Shown: positions 1 through 7,346, numbered from the stretch's first letter. The stretch is 12,786 nt of DNA from Gammaproteobacteria bacterium (GCA_027297825.1 JAPUHH010000066.1:1-12786); one strand, 5' to 3'. Program-made: numbers and translations. The notes: generated by a model from the sequence alone, not told the origin.

Positions 1-199
1 CTATTTCGCGAAGATTTTCAATGGCTAAAATCATGTGTGCTACGCAATCCAACATATCTCCAGGAAAAGTTTGGTAATTACCATCTATAAAATATTGTTT
101 TAGCCTTCGAGTGGAAGGTGGTTCCTCTTTAAAATTCGACATCATTCGTAATTGGCATTTGGAAGCAATGTTTTCCCACACAATAGGGTTTTTTGTCAT
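1..199 (-). CDS. Partial hypothetical protein, N-terminal 66 residues, runs off the window edge
   Basis: Reading the minus strand from an ATG at 197-199 gives 66 codons with no stop before the window ends, so only the N-terminus is visible. It begins MTKNPIVWENIASKCQLRMM and ends at ENLREI. The composition is ordinary for a soluble protein, and I see no signal peptide, membrane segment or motif I recognise. The start has no clear Shine-Dalgarno sequence. It would be transcribed divergently from the cupin genes. Support is only the open frame and protein-like composition, so it could be a chance ORF or a fragment of a broken gene. Confidence 0.4.
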   Translation of the reverse strand, partial: MTKNPIVWENIASKCQLRMMSNFKEEPPSTRRLKQYFIDGNYQTFPGDMLDCVAHMILAIENLREI

Positions 200-268
200 G
201 CTTATTTGTTGTTGCAATAGATATGATTGCACCATAATTAACAACCACACACTATACAATTCATTTAC

Positions 269-305
269 CCCAAGGAGAAAATCATGGCAATGAAACATTT
301 CAAAA
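269..305 (+). repeat. Repeat copy A: 5' end of the first cupin gene (RBS and original start)
   Basis: This 37-nt block matches 718-754. Both have CCCAAGGAGAA, then exactly 11 variable bases, then TGAAACATTTCAAAA. In this copy the block holds a strong Shine-Dalgarno sequence (AAGGAG, 272-277) six bases before an ATG at 284, and a second ATG at 290. That frame reads MAMKHFKTHKKWKSAH and stops at 332-334. Residues MKHFKTHKK correspond to MKYYKNGQA of the second cupin (its residues 31-39), so this is the natural N-terminus of the cupin, now out of frame with its body. Confidence 0.7.
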
Positions 306-315
306 CGCACAAAAA

Positions 316-633
316 ATGGAAATCAGCTCATTAAACATAGATGGAGTCAATGCTTTTTTACAAGATGTAGGCTCATCCAATGATCCAAATGCACCCATAA
401 GCTTTGGCTTTTTTAGAATGGAAGCCGGAAATCCACTCGAATACACTTACAGCTATGATGAATGCAAAATCATTGTCGAAGGTGAAATGACAGTTGAAGA
501 AGTTGGAGGGCAAACAGTAGATGTTTCTCCTGGGGACGTACTGTTTTTCGCTAAAGGTACTAAAACCATATTTACTTCCAAGTCATCAGGCCTCGGTTTT
601 TACTGTGGACAACGCAAACAAGGCGAACTATGA
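316..633 (+). CDS. Small cupin-domain protein (EutQ-like), 5' end frameshifted
   Basis: The 105-residue protein is almost entirely one cupin barrel, with the typical ending of the second cupin motif, PGDVLFFAKGTK, after a glycine turn (VEGEMTVEEVGGQTV). It lacks the HxH metal motif, as EutQ-like cupins often do, so a His-bound metal and an enzyme activity cannot be claimed. The C-terminal two thirds closely match the protein at 834-1268, including LGFYCGQR. There is no signal peptide, so it should be cytoplasmic. The ATG at 316 has no ribosome binding site. The good one (272-277) serves an ATG at 284 in another frame, and joining the two frames at the A-run 311-316 gives an N-terminus that aligns without gaps to the second cupin. 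Either the gene is frameshifted, ribosomes slip or re-initiate here, or one A is missing from the read. Its role is unknown. Confidence 0.75.
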   Translation: MEISSLNIDGVNAFLQDVGSSNDPNAPISFGFFRMEAGNPLEYTYSYDECKIIVEGEMTVEEVGGQTVDVSPGDVLFFAKGTKTIFTSKSSGLGFYCGQRKQGEL

Positions 634-717
634 ATTGGGTAAGTAGCACTGCACACTTACTTGTCGTGTTATACAATTGAGAAAAAAATATCGCCAGCAG
701 GCTACAGAAACCCTATT

Positions 718-754
718 CCCAAGGAGAATTCTATACCGGTGAAACATTTCAAAA
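718..754 (+). repeat. Repeat copy B: decayed 5' end of another cupin copy
   Basis: This matches 269-305 in both conserved blocks with the same 11-base spacing. Here the first start codon has become ATA (733-735) and the second GTG (739-741). The remaining frame reads only MKHFKSTH before a stop at 763-765. Further upstream, TATACAATT also occurs before both copies (253-261 and 670-678). It is best read as the leftover of a third tandem cupin copy or of a failed duplication, and is unlikely to be translated usefully. Confidence 0.6.
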
Positions 755-776
755 GCACGCATTAAAGAATTGATCT

Positions 777-806
777 TTGCGATCTTTTGTTTACAAAAGA
801 TCGCAA
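777..806. repeat. 14-bp perfect inverted repeat upstream of the second cupin gene
   Basis: Bases 777-790 are exactly complementary to 793-806, with two bases between (TTGCGATCTTTTGT / ACAAAAGATCGCAA). As RNA it would form a hairpin of about 13 pairs, 27 bases before the ATG at 834. No run of T follows on either strand, so it is not a standard terminator. It could be an operator for a dimeric regulator or an mRNA structure affecting the second cupin. Confidence 0.6.
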
Positions 807-833
807 TTATAAAACTTAAAAAAGAGGCAGCTC

Positions 834-1268
834 ATGACAAAAATTAATTTACTTTATCTTGCAGCTACTGTGTTTGTGTTTTTTATTCTTACCAACTCTT
901 CAGCGAACGATGAAAATAGTCTAATGAAGTATTATAAAAACGGGCAAGCCACAGAATTACCATCAATGGATAATGATGGCGTAAATGCATTTATAAAGGA
1001 TGTCGTGTTTTCGAATGATCCTGATTCACCAATTGTGTGTGGTCTTTTTAGAATGGAAAAAGGTGCCCCGCTTGAATACACCTATACTTATGATGATGTC
1101 AAAATTATTTTGGAAGGAGAAATGACTATCTCTGAAGAAGGTGGGGCAACTATTGAAGCCTGGCCTGGCGATATCTTTTTATACAAAGAGGGCGCAAAAG
1201 TTACGTTTGCTAGCAATTCCTCTGGCTTAGGGTTTTATTGTGGACAGCGCTCAGCAGACGAGCTGTAA
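834..1268 (+). CDS. Exported small cupin-domain protein (EutQ-like)
   Basis: A 144-residue protein. Residues 1-24 form a signal peptide (Lys at 3, a hydrophobic stretch LLYLAATVFVFFIL, likely cut after SSA24). Residues 31-144 form a single cupin domain homologous to the protein at 316-633, sharing DGVNAF, SNDP, PLEYTY, EGEMT, PGD and SGLGFYCGQR. There is no HxH metal motif. Met31 aligns with the ancestral start of the other copy, so the signal peptide looks like an addition in front of an older gene. The start is supported by AAGAGG at 822-827, six bases upstream. The product should work in the periplasm or outside the cell. The next gene, 96 bases on, is also exported, so they may act together. 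Ligand and function are unknown. Confidence 0.85.
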   Translation: MTKINLLYLAATVFVFFILTNSSANDENSLMKYYKNGQATELPSMDNDGVNAFIKDVVFSNDPDSPIVCGLFRMEKGAPLEYTYTYDDVKIILEGEMTISEEGGATIEAWPGDIFLYKEGAKVTFASNSSGLGFYCGQRSADEL

Positions 1269-1364
1269 ACAAATTATTGCACTTAGTCATACTATCATTT
1301 CATTCATTGCGAGCAAAAATAAATCTTATAAAAGTATAATTATTAAAATTAGGAGGAGACAAAT

Positions 1365-2828
1365 ATGGTAAAGCTAAATCATTTCATTACAGCATGCGCC
1401 GTACTACTCTTGCACTTACCTGTCCTATTTGCGGATGATGTAACCATACTTCCAGTCGAGGGAGATCTTACTGATTTAACCGGTGACGATCCTCATTACT
1501 ACACGCGCGATCAGATCATTGGCGAAGACAATGCCCAAAAAGCCGTAGTCGGAACCGGCCGTGTAAGCACTACGCACTCAAATATTCCACACTTACCCGT
1601 GTATTCAGGTTATATGAATACCAATTACACCTATCGATTTGTAAATATTGTTGAACAAACATTTACCATGGTCGGTGAAGGCAAACACGGTTTATGGCGC
1701 GTGCAAGACAATGGCATGATTCGCGAATATCGCAGAAAAGGCAGCCAAGGATTGCCTGAAAATGCAGATCTGTTCGCAAAGGAACATCTTGTAACGATTG
1801 TGAATCAATATAGCAGTTATATGCCAGAAGAAAGCTGGGGCGGATACAAACATCCGCATCAACGAATTGCCGAAGATGGTAATTTAAATTTTATAGATTT
1901 ACCGGTCTTTCATCCTAAATATAAAGGCAAGTATGACAATCATGTGGCCATCGACTTACCACATTTTTACTGCACCATGTCTGCAAATCGCTATCCTTAT
2001 GCCAAAAAAGCCATTGATTACGCCTTTAATCAATCCGGTTCTGGCAAGGTAGGCCCATTAGGCAAGCGTGCAGGCCTGGATGTGAATGAACTGTACACAA
2101 AAGTTTTACGTATTGATTTATTTCCCGATGCGCGTGCCTGGGTCAATACTGGCGGCGAAGATGAATCTTCGGTTAATTGGCAAGCAGTGGATGTAAGTAA
2201 AACTAATACAGAGTTTTATTTAATCGAACGACCTTTTTTTAATGAACCTTATTTATTCATTACTGCAGTATTTAATAATCCTGACAATCAGGACTTCCAA
2301 TATGTGCGACCCGATGGGCCATATTTTGAATCGTTAAAAGACAAAGCCATTCAGGCAAAAACAGAGGTCACGCACCAGCCAAGATTTCATTTAGAAAATG
2401 GAAAATTGGCTGCAGCTAAAGGCTTACCGATTTATGGTGTACATCATCCGAACCGCGCCGCATTCGGCGGAGGTGGTGCTTGTCCACTTAAAGGTGGAGA
2501 CTGGAGCAACTACCCAAAAACTACCGGTGCAGCGGGTTGGCCTACAAATTATGAGGAAATCACTCCGCTTTGTGATGGCGTGTTAGTGGACATTAAATTT
2601 TTTGCTAACTTGGATGGCAAAAGCTGGAACGACCCACACAAATACTTAGCCAATGCGGGACAGGGGAAAGAAGAAGTCGTCTATACAGTAGAACCTGGCG
2701 AGTATGGTGTTTTTACCGATTCCTATAACGTTAAACGCGGGGCTAAAAATCCTGATGCCGAGAATCTAACTGGCGAGGTCAAGCTTAAGTACCCAACTGT
2801 ACAAAAACCTGTGACACCTACTCTATAG
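1365..2828 (+). CDS. Exported protein of unknown function, 487 residues
   Basis: I do not recognise this family. The start is well supported by AGGAGGAG at 1351-1358. Residues 1-23 are a signal peptide (hydrophobic AVLLLHLPVLFA, likely cut after Ala23). The rest has no membrane segment, so it is probably soluble in the periplasm or secreted. The mature part is rich in Tyr, Phe, Trp, Asn and His, with Tyr/His clusters such as HYYTRDQ (44-50), YKHPHQR (161-167) and HFYC (200-203). It has three Cys (203, 373, 403) and a glycine patch, AAFGGGGACPLKGG (365-378). I see no CxxCH haem site and no known catalytic motif. It lies after two cupin genes and before an exported di-heme peroxidase-like gene, so an oxidative or redox role is possible but is inference only. 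Confidence 0.85.
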   Translation: MVKLNHFITACAVLLLHLPVLFADDVTILPVEGDLTDLTGDDPHYYTRDQIIGEDNAQKAVVGTGRVSTTHSNIPHLPVYSGYMNTNYTYRFVNIVEQTFTMVGEGKHGLWRVQDNGMIREYRRKGSQGLPENADLFAKEHLVTIVNQYSSYMPEESWGGYKHPHQRIAEDGNLNFIDLPVFHPKYKGKYDNHVAIDLPHFYCTMSANRYPYAKKAIDYAFNQSGSGKVGPLGKRAGLDVNELYTKVLRIDLFPDARAWVNTGGEDESSVNWQAVDVSKTNTEFYLIERPFFNEPYLFITAVFNNPDNQDFQYVRPDGPYFESLKDKAIQAKTEVTHQPRFHLENGKLAAAKGLPIYGVHHPNRAAFGGGGACPLKGGDWSNYPKTTGAAGWPTNYEEITPLCDGVLVDIKFFANLDGKSWNDPHKYLANAGQGKEEVVYTVEPGEYGVFTDSYNVKRGAKNPDAENLTGEVKLKYPTVQKPVTPTL

Positions 2829-2857
2829 TTAGATAACAACACTTTCAAATTAAACCA

Positions 2858-2889
2858 CCTCGGCTACAATGTGTGGCCAGGGCTTTTTT
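2858..2889 (+). terminator. Probable intrinsic terminator after the unknown exported-protein gene
   Basis: A hairpin pairs GGCTACA (2862-2868) with TGTGGCC (2872-2878), including one G-U pair. It is extended by CCT/AGG (2858-2860 with 2879-2881) past one bulged base, and six T follow at 2884-2889. It lies 30 bases after the stop codon and probably ends the cupin/unknown transcript, which would separate it from the di-heme gene downstream. Confidence 0.55.
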
Positions 2890-3008
2890 ATGGATACGTT
2901 TGATCGCTTCCTTTAGAGGTATTACATAAATCGTGGTTATCGGAATATAGTATTCACTGCCACATCAGAATTGAACTTTAGATCAGCAACGACTTCTACC
3001 ATCTTAGA

Positions 3009-4688
3009 ATGCCTAAGCTTCTAAAAATTTCCCTCTATTTTTACTGCGCCCTATTTGCATCCGCACTGCAGGCTGATACAGAGCTCGATCCACCAGAGAT
3101 ACTCCTGGGTGAGCGCCTTTTTTTAGAAACCAGATTTGCGCAATACTTTAAAAAGCATCTTGATCAAGGTGGCAGCATGAACCGCGCAATCACCAAGGGC
3201 GACCCCGCATTAACAAAGACCACACGCTTCTTTGGACTCCCCCCGTACCAAATTCCATTTGCCGACGGACCCTATGCAGGAAAAACCTACAACTGCCGCG
3301 TCTGTCATCTAGTCGATGAGCATGTAGAACAGCAAGAACTCGGCATGCGATCCTATTCTGATTTTGCCTCGCGCAGCCCGCTCCCCACTCGTGACGATGG
3401 CCAAACTACTACTGTAAGAAATGCACCTGCTTTGGTCGATGCTTCCTTGCCTAGAGAAAACTTTATCCTGCATTCCGATGGGGAATTTTCTTCCTTAGCC
3501 CAACTGGTACGTGGAACCTTAACGAACAGAAACTTTGGCTGGCTACCGGGCGAAAAATCGGCAGCCATCGAACATATCTGCAAAGTAGTACAAGCAGACC
3601 ATGGCACAAGCGAGTTAGCTACCGAATTTGGTGCAATTTCGTATAGCGAAGCCTTTTCTGGAACCACTCAAAAAAATAAACCGATTGCGGATGATTACTT
3701 AATTCCAAAGGCATTACGACTCGACATTCAAAAAGCTTCCTGTGACGAAGTCTTTGCAGCGGTTGCAAATTTAATCGCTATCTACACCGAAGACCTGGTG
3801 TTTACCGAAGACGAAAGCGCGCTTTCTCCATATGATTTATTTTTAGAGATTAATTATTTGCCAAAAACACCTGCAAAAAATGAGTCGCATCTAGCCTATA
3901 GCCAACGCCTACTAGGATTTATTCAAAACTTAAAGAAAAATAATAAACTGCAATTTGTTACGAAAAACCCAAATACAAAAGACGGTGCCTTTAGATTCCA
4001 CGCTCGTCCCTTTCAGTTTGGTGCGCAGCAACTTGCTGGCATGGAAATATTCTTCAATCAAGCACAGCATGATAAAACGGCTAAAGGCAACTGCATCGCA
4101 TGTCATGCCGCACCACATTTTACGGATTTTGGACTCCATAACAGCGGTATTACGCAGGTTGAATATGATGCGATTCATGGCAGCGGAACATTTAATAAAT
4201 TATCTATTCCAAACTTAAGCGCACGCAATCAACACCCAGATCGTTATTTACCGGCCACCCATCAACACCCTGAACGTACTAATCTATTTCGCGCCATCCC
4301 TTCTGAAGCCAACCCTACTACTGTCGATTTAGGCGCATGGAATGTGTTTCATAATGATGATTACCCCAACTCCCAAGAACGAATTCAAAATCTTATTTGC
4401 AACAACAGCAATCCACCCTGTCAATCAGACGATCATGCTCTGAAACGCAGTATTGCTACATTTAAAACTCCTGGCCTACGTAACTTAGGTCATTCCGCAC
4501 CTTATATGCATAACGGGAAAATTAGCGACCTGCATGCCGTAATGAGTTTTTATATCAGCACTTCAGCCAACGCACGCTCAGGTTCAGTTAGAAACGCAGA
4601 TACAGAAATTACAAATATCATGCTAACGCCAAACGATATTCAACCACTCGTACGATTCTTAGAATCACTGTACGAAGACTACAACTAA
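3009..4688 (+). CDS. Exported di-heme cytochrome c peroxidase / MauG-family protein
   Basis: A 559-residue protein with a signal peptide (residues 1-22, cut after LQA). It has two c-type haem sites, CRVCH at 96-100 and CIACH at 362-366. Near the C-terminus is the family motif TFKTPGLRN...APYMHNG (484-503), whose Met500 is a candidate axial haem ligand. The family either reduces periplasmic peroxide with electrons from small cytochromes or, as in MauG, uses high-valent haem to modify partner proteins. This member is long: the haem sites are about 266 residues apart, against roughly 150 in classical enzymes, so the middle holds extra sequence. The ATG lacks a clear ribosome binding site, but the signal peptide follows directly and supports it. 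The peroxidase/MauG family call is firm; the substrate is not known. Confidence 0.92.
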   Translation: MPKLLKISLYFYCALFASALQADTELDPPEILLGERLFLETRFAQYFKKHLDQGGSMNRAITKGDPALTKTTRFFGLPPYQIPFADGPYAGKTYNCRVCHLVDEHVEQQELGMRSYSDFASRSPLPTRDDGQTTTVRNAPALVDASLPRENFILHSDGEFSSLAQLVRGTLTNRNFGWLPGEKSAAIEHICKVVQADHGTSELATEFGAISYSEAFSGTTQKNKPIADDYLIPKALRLDIQKASCDEVFAAVANLIAIYTEDLVFTEDESALSPYDLFLEINYLPKTPAKNESHLAYSQRLLGFIQNLKKNNKLQFVTKNPNTKDGAFRFHARPFQFGAQQLAGMEIFFNQAQHDKTAKGNCIACHAAPHFTDFGLHNSGITQVEYDAIHGSGTFNKLSIPNLSARNQHPDRYLPATHQHPERTNLFRAIPSEANPTTVDLGAWNVFHNDDYPNSQERIQNLICNNSNPPCQSDDHALKRSIATFKTPGLRNLGHSAPYMHNGKISDLHAVMSFYISTSANARSGSVRNADTEITNIMLTPNDIQPLVRFLESLYEDYN

Positions 4689-4702
4689 ACCAAATTTATC
4701 TA

Positions 4703-4730
4703 TATTTATCGCACGATAAATAAATATTTT
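4703..4730. terminator. Possible weak two-way terminator between convergent genes
   Basis: An AT-rich inverted repeat pairs TATTTATCG (4703-4711) with CGATAAATA (4714-4722) and is followed by AATATTTT. It lies between the di-heme gene (stop at 4688) and the convergent S24 gene (stop at 4774), where a shared terminator would be expected. The stem has few G-C pairs and the T-run is short. Confidence 0.35.
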
Positions 4731-4773
4731 CGTACTCACGAGATATTAATAATTGCGCACAATACCCTTGCGA

Positions 4774-5151
4774 TCAGCCGTAATGCTTATGCTCTTTACG
4801 CCGCGTCCCGGCACGCTGCACGATGACCCCGCGGATGGCATCCATTCCAGAGACGATTTTATCCCCATAGCCATGATTTAGCGCTCTTAGTATATAGCGA
4901 TCATCTTCGATGATTAGCTGGCGAAAAATATACTCTTCCTTGAACATGGCCAAAACATAACAGCCACTCGACACTGCTGCAGCCGAATCGATGATAATGA
5001 TGTGCCCGTCTTTGAACTCCGGCTCCATGCTGTCACCCATCACGCGCAACGCAAAGGGTTCAGAATTGGCACAGCCGCCGTGGTCTGCTAAATCGGCATG
5101 GATGGGAATATCTTTAGATTTGTCCATGACTACTATTTTACTAGGCATCAT
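4774..5151 (-). CDS. Stand-alone S24/LexA-fold peptidase-like protein, probably non-cleaving
   Basis: A 125-residue protein made up only of the C-terminal fold of LexA, UmuD and phage repressors (peptidase family S24), with no helix-turn-helix domain. The Ser motif is present as VMGDSMEPEFKDGH (37-50), with Ser41 as the expected nucleophile. The second half of the dyad, normally Lys in a VKRL-type strand, appears as YIFRQL with Arg77, so self-cleavage may be lost or altered. The tail is very basic (RAGTRRKEHKHYG). It starts 19 bases after the ABC exporter stop on the same strand and is probably co-transcribed with it. Two adjacent ATGs (5151 and 5148) are possible starts and neither has a strong ribosome binding site. 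The family call is good; the role is unknown. Confidence 0.8.
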   Translation of the reverse strand: MMPSKIVVMDKSKDIPIHADLADHGGCANSEPFALRVMGDSMEPEFKDGHIIIIDSAAAVSSGCYVLAMFKEEYIFRQLIIEDDRYILRALNHGYGDKIVSGMDAIRGVIVQRAGTRRKEHKHYG

Positions 5152-5170
5152 GCGGTAATACGAATAAACA

Positions 5171-6979
5171 TTAAACCACTACAGCATCTAACTCTTCAGC
5201 CACGCGTTCTTCTTGTTGCAGGGTCCACATCTTAGCGTACATGCCCTGTTGCTCTAATAATGCACGATGATTACCCGATTCAATCACACGACCTTGATCC
5301 AATACATAAATCGTATCCGCGTCAACGACTGTAGATAAGCGGTGCGCGATCACTAAAGTGGTGACGCCATGCGTGACCTCTTGCATGGCATTCAGAATGA
5401 CGCTTTCAGAATGCGAATCTAAACTTGAAGTGGCCTCATCAAAAATAATAATGCGTGGGTTCTTTAACACCGCACGCGCAATCGAAATGCGTTGCTTCTC
5501 GCCGCCGGATAACTTTAAGCCACGTTCGCCGACGATGGTGTCATATTGCTGTGGCAGTTGCTCCACAAAGTCGTGGATGTTGGCCAGCTTCGCAGCATGC
5601 TCCACTTCTTCTTTGCTGGCCCCAGGTTTTGCATAGTGGATATTAAAATAAATACTTTCATTGAATAACACCGTGTCTTGCGGCACCACGGCTATCGCAT
5701 GGTGCAAACTATCTTGTGTACATTCACGCACATCTTGCCCATCAATTCGCACCGCACCGGTAGTGACATCATAAAAACGAAACAACAAGCGCGCTAAAGT
5801 GGATTTACCTGCACCGGAGGGTCCCACCACCGCAACCTTATGGCCAGATGGGATTTTTATGGAAATATCATTTAGTATTTCACGATCCACATTATAAGAA
5901 AACGAAACCTGATCAAATTCAATTTGTGCAGCATGCACATTCAGTTCGGTAGCATTTTCTGCATCATTAATTTCTGTATCTTTGTTTAGCAGCTGCACCA
6001 ACATATCCATGTCCGCCAGCGAATAAGTAATTTGTCGATAGACAATACCTAAAGTATTCAGCGGAATAAACAATTGCAGCATGAGTGCATTTACCAACAC
6101 TAAATCGCCTAAGCTCATCGTGCCATCCGTCACACCACCCGCAGCAAAAATCATAATAAAGGTCACACCTACCGCAATAATCAGTGCTTGTCCAAAATTT
6201 AGCATCGACATAGTTGTGATGCTCTGTACCGCTGCATTTTCCCATTGCGATAGTGTTTTACCGTAACGTTCAAGCTCATAACGTTCATTATTAAAATATT
6301 TCACGGTCTCATAATTCAACAAACTATCTACTGCAATGGAATTGGCTTTTGAGTCCAGCCGATTCATTTCATGGCGAAAACGCATGCGCCAATTCGTAAC
6401 CGTCAACGTAAATAAAATATAAATAACAATCGTAATTAAGGTAACGAAAGAAAACTTTAACGCATAGGCACCTAATAAAATTGCTGCAACTAACACCAAC
6501 TCCACGATGGTAGGTATAATAATAAACACCATGTAATTAATTAAGGAAGATAAGCTTTGTGTGCCGCGTTCCAGATCACGCGTAATTGAACCTGTCTGCC
6601 GTTCTAAATGAAAACGCAACGGCAACTGATGCAAATGCTCTAACACGCGAGTAGAAAGTCTTTGAATGGCGCGGTAACGCACGCGTGCAAATAACACGTC
6701 ACGCAACTCATTAAATAATGCTGTGGTCAATCGCAAGGCACCGTACGCCAACAACAACCCCAAGGGCAAAATTAGTAAGCTCGCTTCAATATCAAGCGTA
6801 TCGACAATTCCCTTTAACACTATCGGCACTGCCACAGTGGCAACCTTGGCGATGATTAAGCAAGCGAGTGCAATCAATACGCGCCAACGATAGGTCCACA
6901 CATACGGAAACATTTGCAGCAAATTTTTAAAATCAGTGCGTTGTTTATGCGGTTCTTCGGTTCTTGCATGAAACTGCAT
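5171..6979 (-). CDS. Atm1-type ABC exporter (fused membrane and ATPase domains)
   Basis: A 602-residue half-transporter. Residues about 30-330 are the six-helix exporter membrane domain and 350-602 the ATPase. The ATPase has Walker A GPSGAGKST (386-394), Q-loop Gln434, signature LSGGE (490-494), Walker B IIIFDE (510-515) and H-loop His546. The membrane part carries marks of the Atm1/HMT1 branch: DSLLNYETVKYFNNE (218-232), NFGQ (261-264, positions linked to glutathione binding in Atm1) and LGIVYRQITYSLADM (310-324). Members export glutathione-derived compounds: mitochondrial Atm1 supports cytosolic Fe-S assembly, and bacterial forms give heavy-metal tolerance. It would act as a homodimer in the inner membrane. 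The S24-like gene follows on the same strand. Length is typical and nothing is missing. Confidence 0.93.
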   Translation of the reverse strand: MQFHARTEEPHKQRTDFKNLLQMFPYVWTYRWRVLIALACLIIAKVATVAVPIVLKGIVDTLDIEASLLILPLGLLLAYGALRLTTALFNELRDVLFARVRYRAIQRLSTRVLEHLHQLPLRFHLERQTGSITRDLERGTQSLSSLINYMVFIIIPTIVELVLVAAILLGAYALKFSFVTLITIVIYILFTLTVTNWRMRFRHEMNRLDSKANSIAVDSLLNYETVKYFNNERYELERYGKTLSQWENAAVQSITTMSMLNFGQALIIAVGVTFIMIFAAGGVTDGTMSLGDLVLVNALMLQLFIPLNTLGIVYRQITYSLADMDMLVQLLNKDTEINDAENATELNVHAAQIEFDQVSFSYNVDREILNDISIKIPSGHKVAVVGPSGAGKSTLARLLFRFYDVTTGAVRIDGQDVRECTQDSLHHAIAVVPQDTVLFNESIYFNIHYAKPGASKEEVEHAAKLANIHDFVEQLPQQYDTIVGERGLKLSGGEKQRISIARAVLKNPRIIIFDEATSSLDSHSESVILNAMQEVTHGVTTLVIAHRLSTVVDADTIYVLDQGRVIESGNHRALLEQQGMYAKMWTLQQEERVAEELDAVVV

Positions 6980-7263
6980 TTTGTTATTTTCTCAATATTT
7001 TATTAGACGATTCGTGCGTAATTTTTTTACTTAAACAACTCAGGAATCAATTCTTGGGTGAAGTTACAAAACTGAAAAAAATTAAACGGTAGCTTTCTGA
7101 CAATTTAGTTCAATAAACAGTCAAAAATTTAAAGAATATTTATAAAAGTTTTCTATTCAGTAGATTAGAAGATTTTAGGGCTGAACGCACAAATAATAGT
7201 TGCAATTTTGTAACCCTACGAACGTTCAGGGATTTTTGCCTTTGCAGACCCAAGCCAACCTAG

Positions 7264-7272
7264 TTATTCACA
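7264..7272 (+). promoter_or_regulatory. DnaA box (consensus match)
   Basis: TTATTCACA matches the DnaA-box consensus TTATNCACA at every position. It lies about 45 bases upstream of the predicted nrdA -35. DnaA control of nrdAB is established in E. coli, so the location is meaningful, but one 9-mer can occur by chance. A weaker relative, TTACCCACA (one mismatch), is at 7298-7306. Confidence 0.5.
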
Positions 7273-7301
7273 GCTTGCCCAAAGGATCTTACCCCCATTA
7301 C

Positions 7302-7317
7302 CCACAACATATTGTGC
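7302..7317 (+). promoter_or_regulatory. NrdR-box-like site 1
   Basis: Bases 7302-7317 (CCACAACATATTGTGC) match 13 of 16 positions of the NrdR-box consensus acaCwAtATaTwGwgt as I recall it, and contain the inverted pair CACAA/TTGTG. The site directly abuts the -35 hexamer. NrdR is the ATP-cone repressor of ribonucleotide reductase operons. Confidence 0.6.
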
Positions 7318-7346
7318 TTGACGGTTTCTCAACCCCAATCTATAGT
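7318..7346 (+). promoter_or_regulatory. Sigma70-type promoter of nrdAB
   Basis: TTGACG (7318-7323), a 17-base spacer and TATAGT (7341-7346) give five of six matches in each hexamer at the ideal distance. The predicted start of transcription is near 7353, about 110 bases before the nrdA ATG. The two NrdR-like boxes flank and overlap it, which suits repression by blocking polymerase. Confidence 0.65.

Noticed and set aside
111..293. 60-codon plus-strand ORF
   Set aside because: It overlaps the minus-strand partial ORF and the cupin ribosome-site region, has no ribosome site of its own, and its translation does not look like a protein.
1307..1340. Promoter for the 487-residue gene (TTGCGA ... 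TATAAT)
   Set aside because: TATAAT at 1335-1340 is a perfect -10, but the TTGCGA is 22 bases away, too far; no better -35 is visible.
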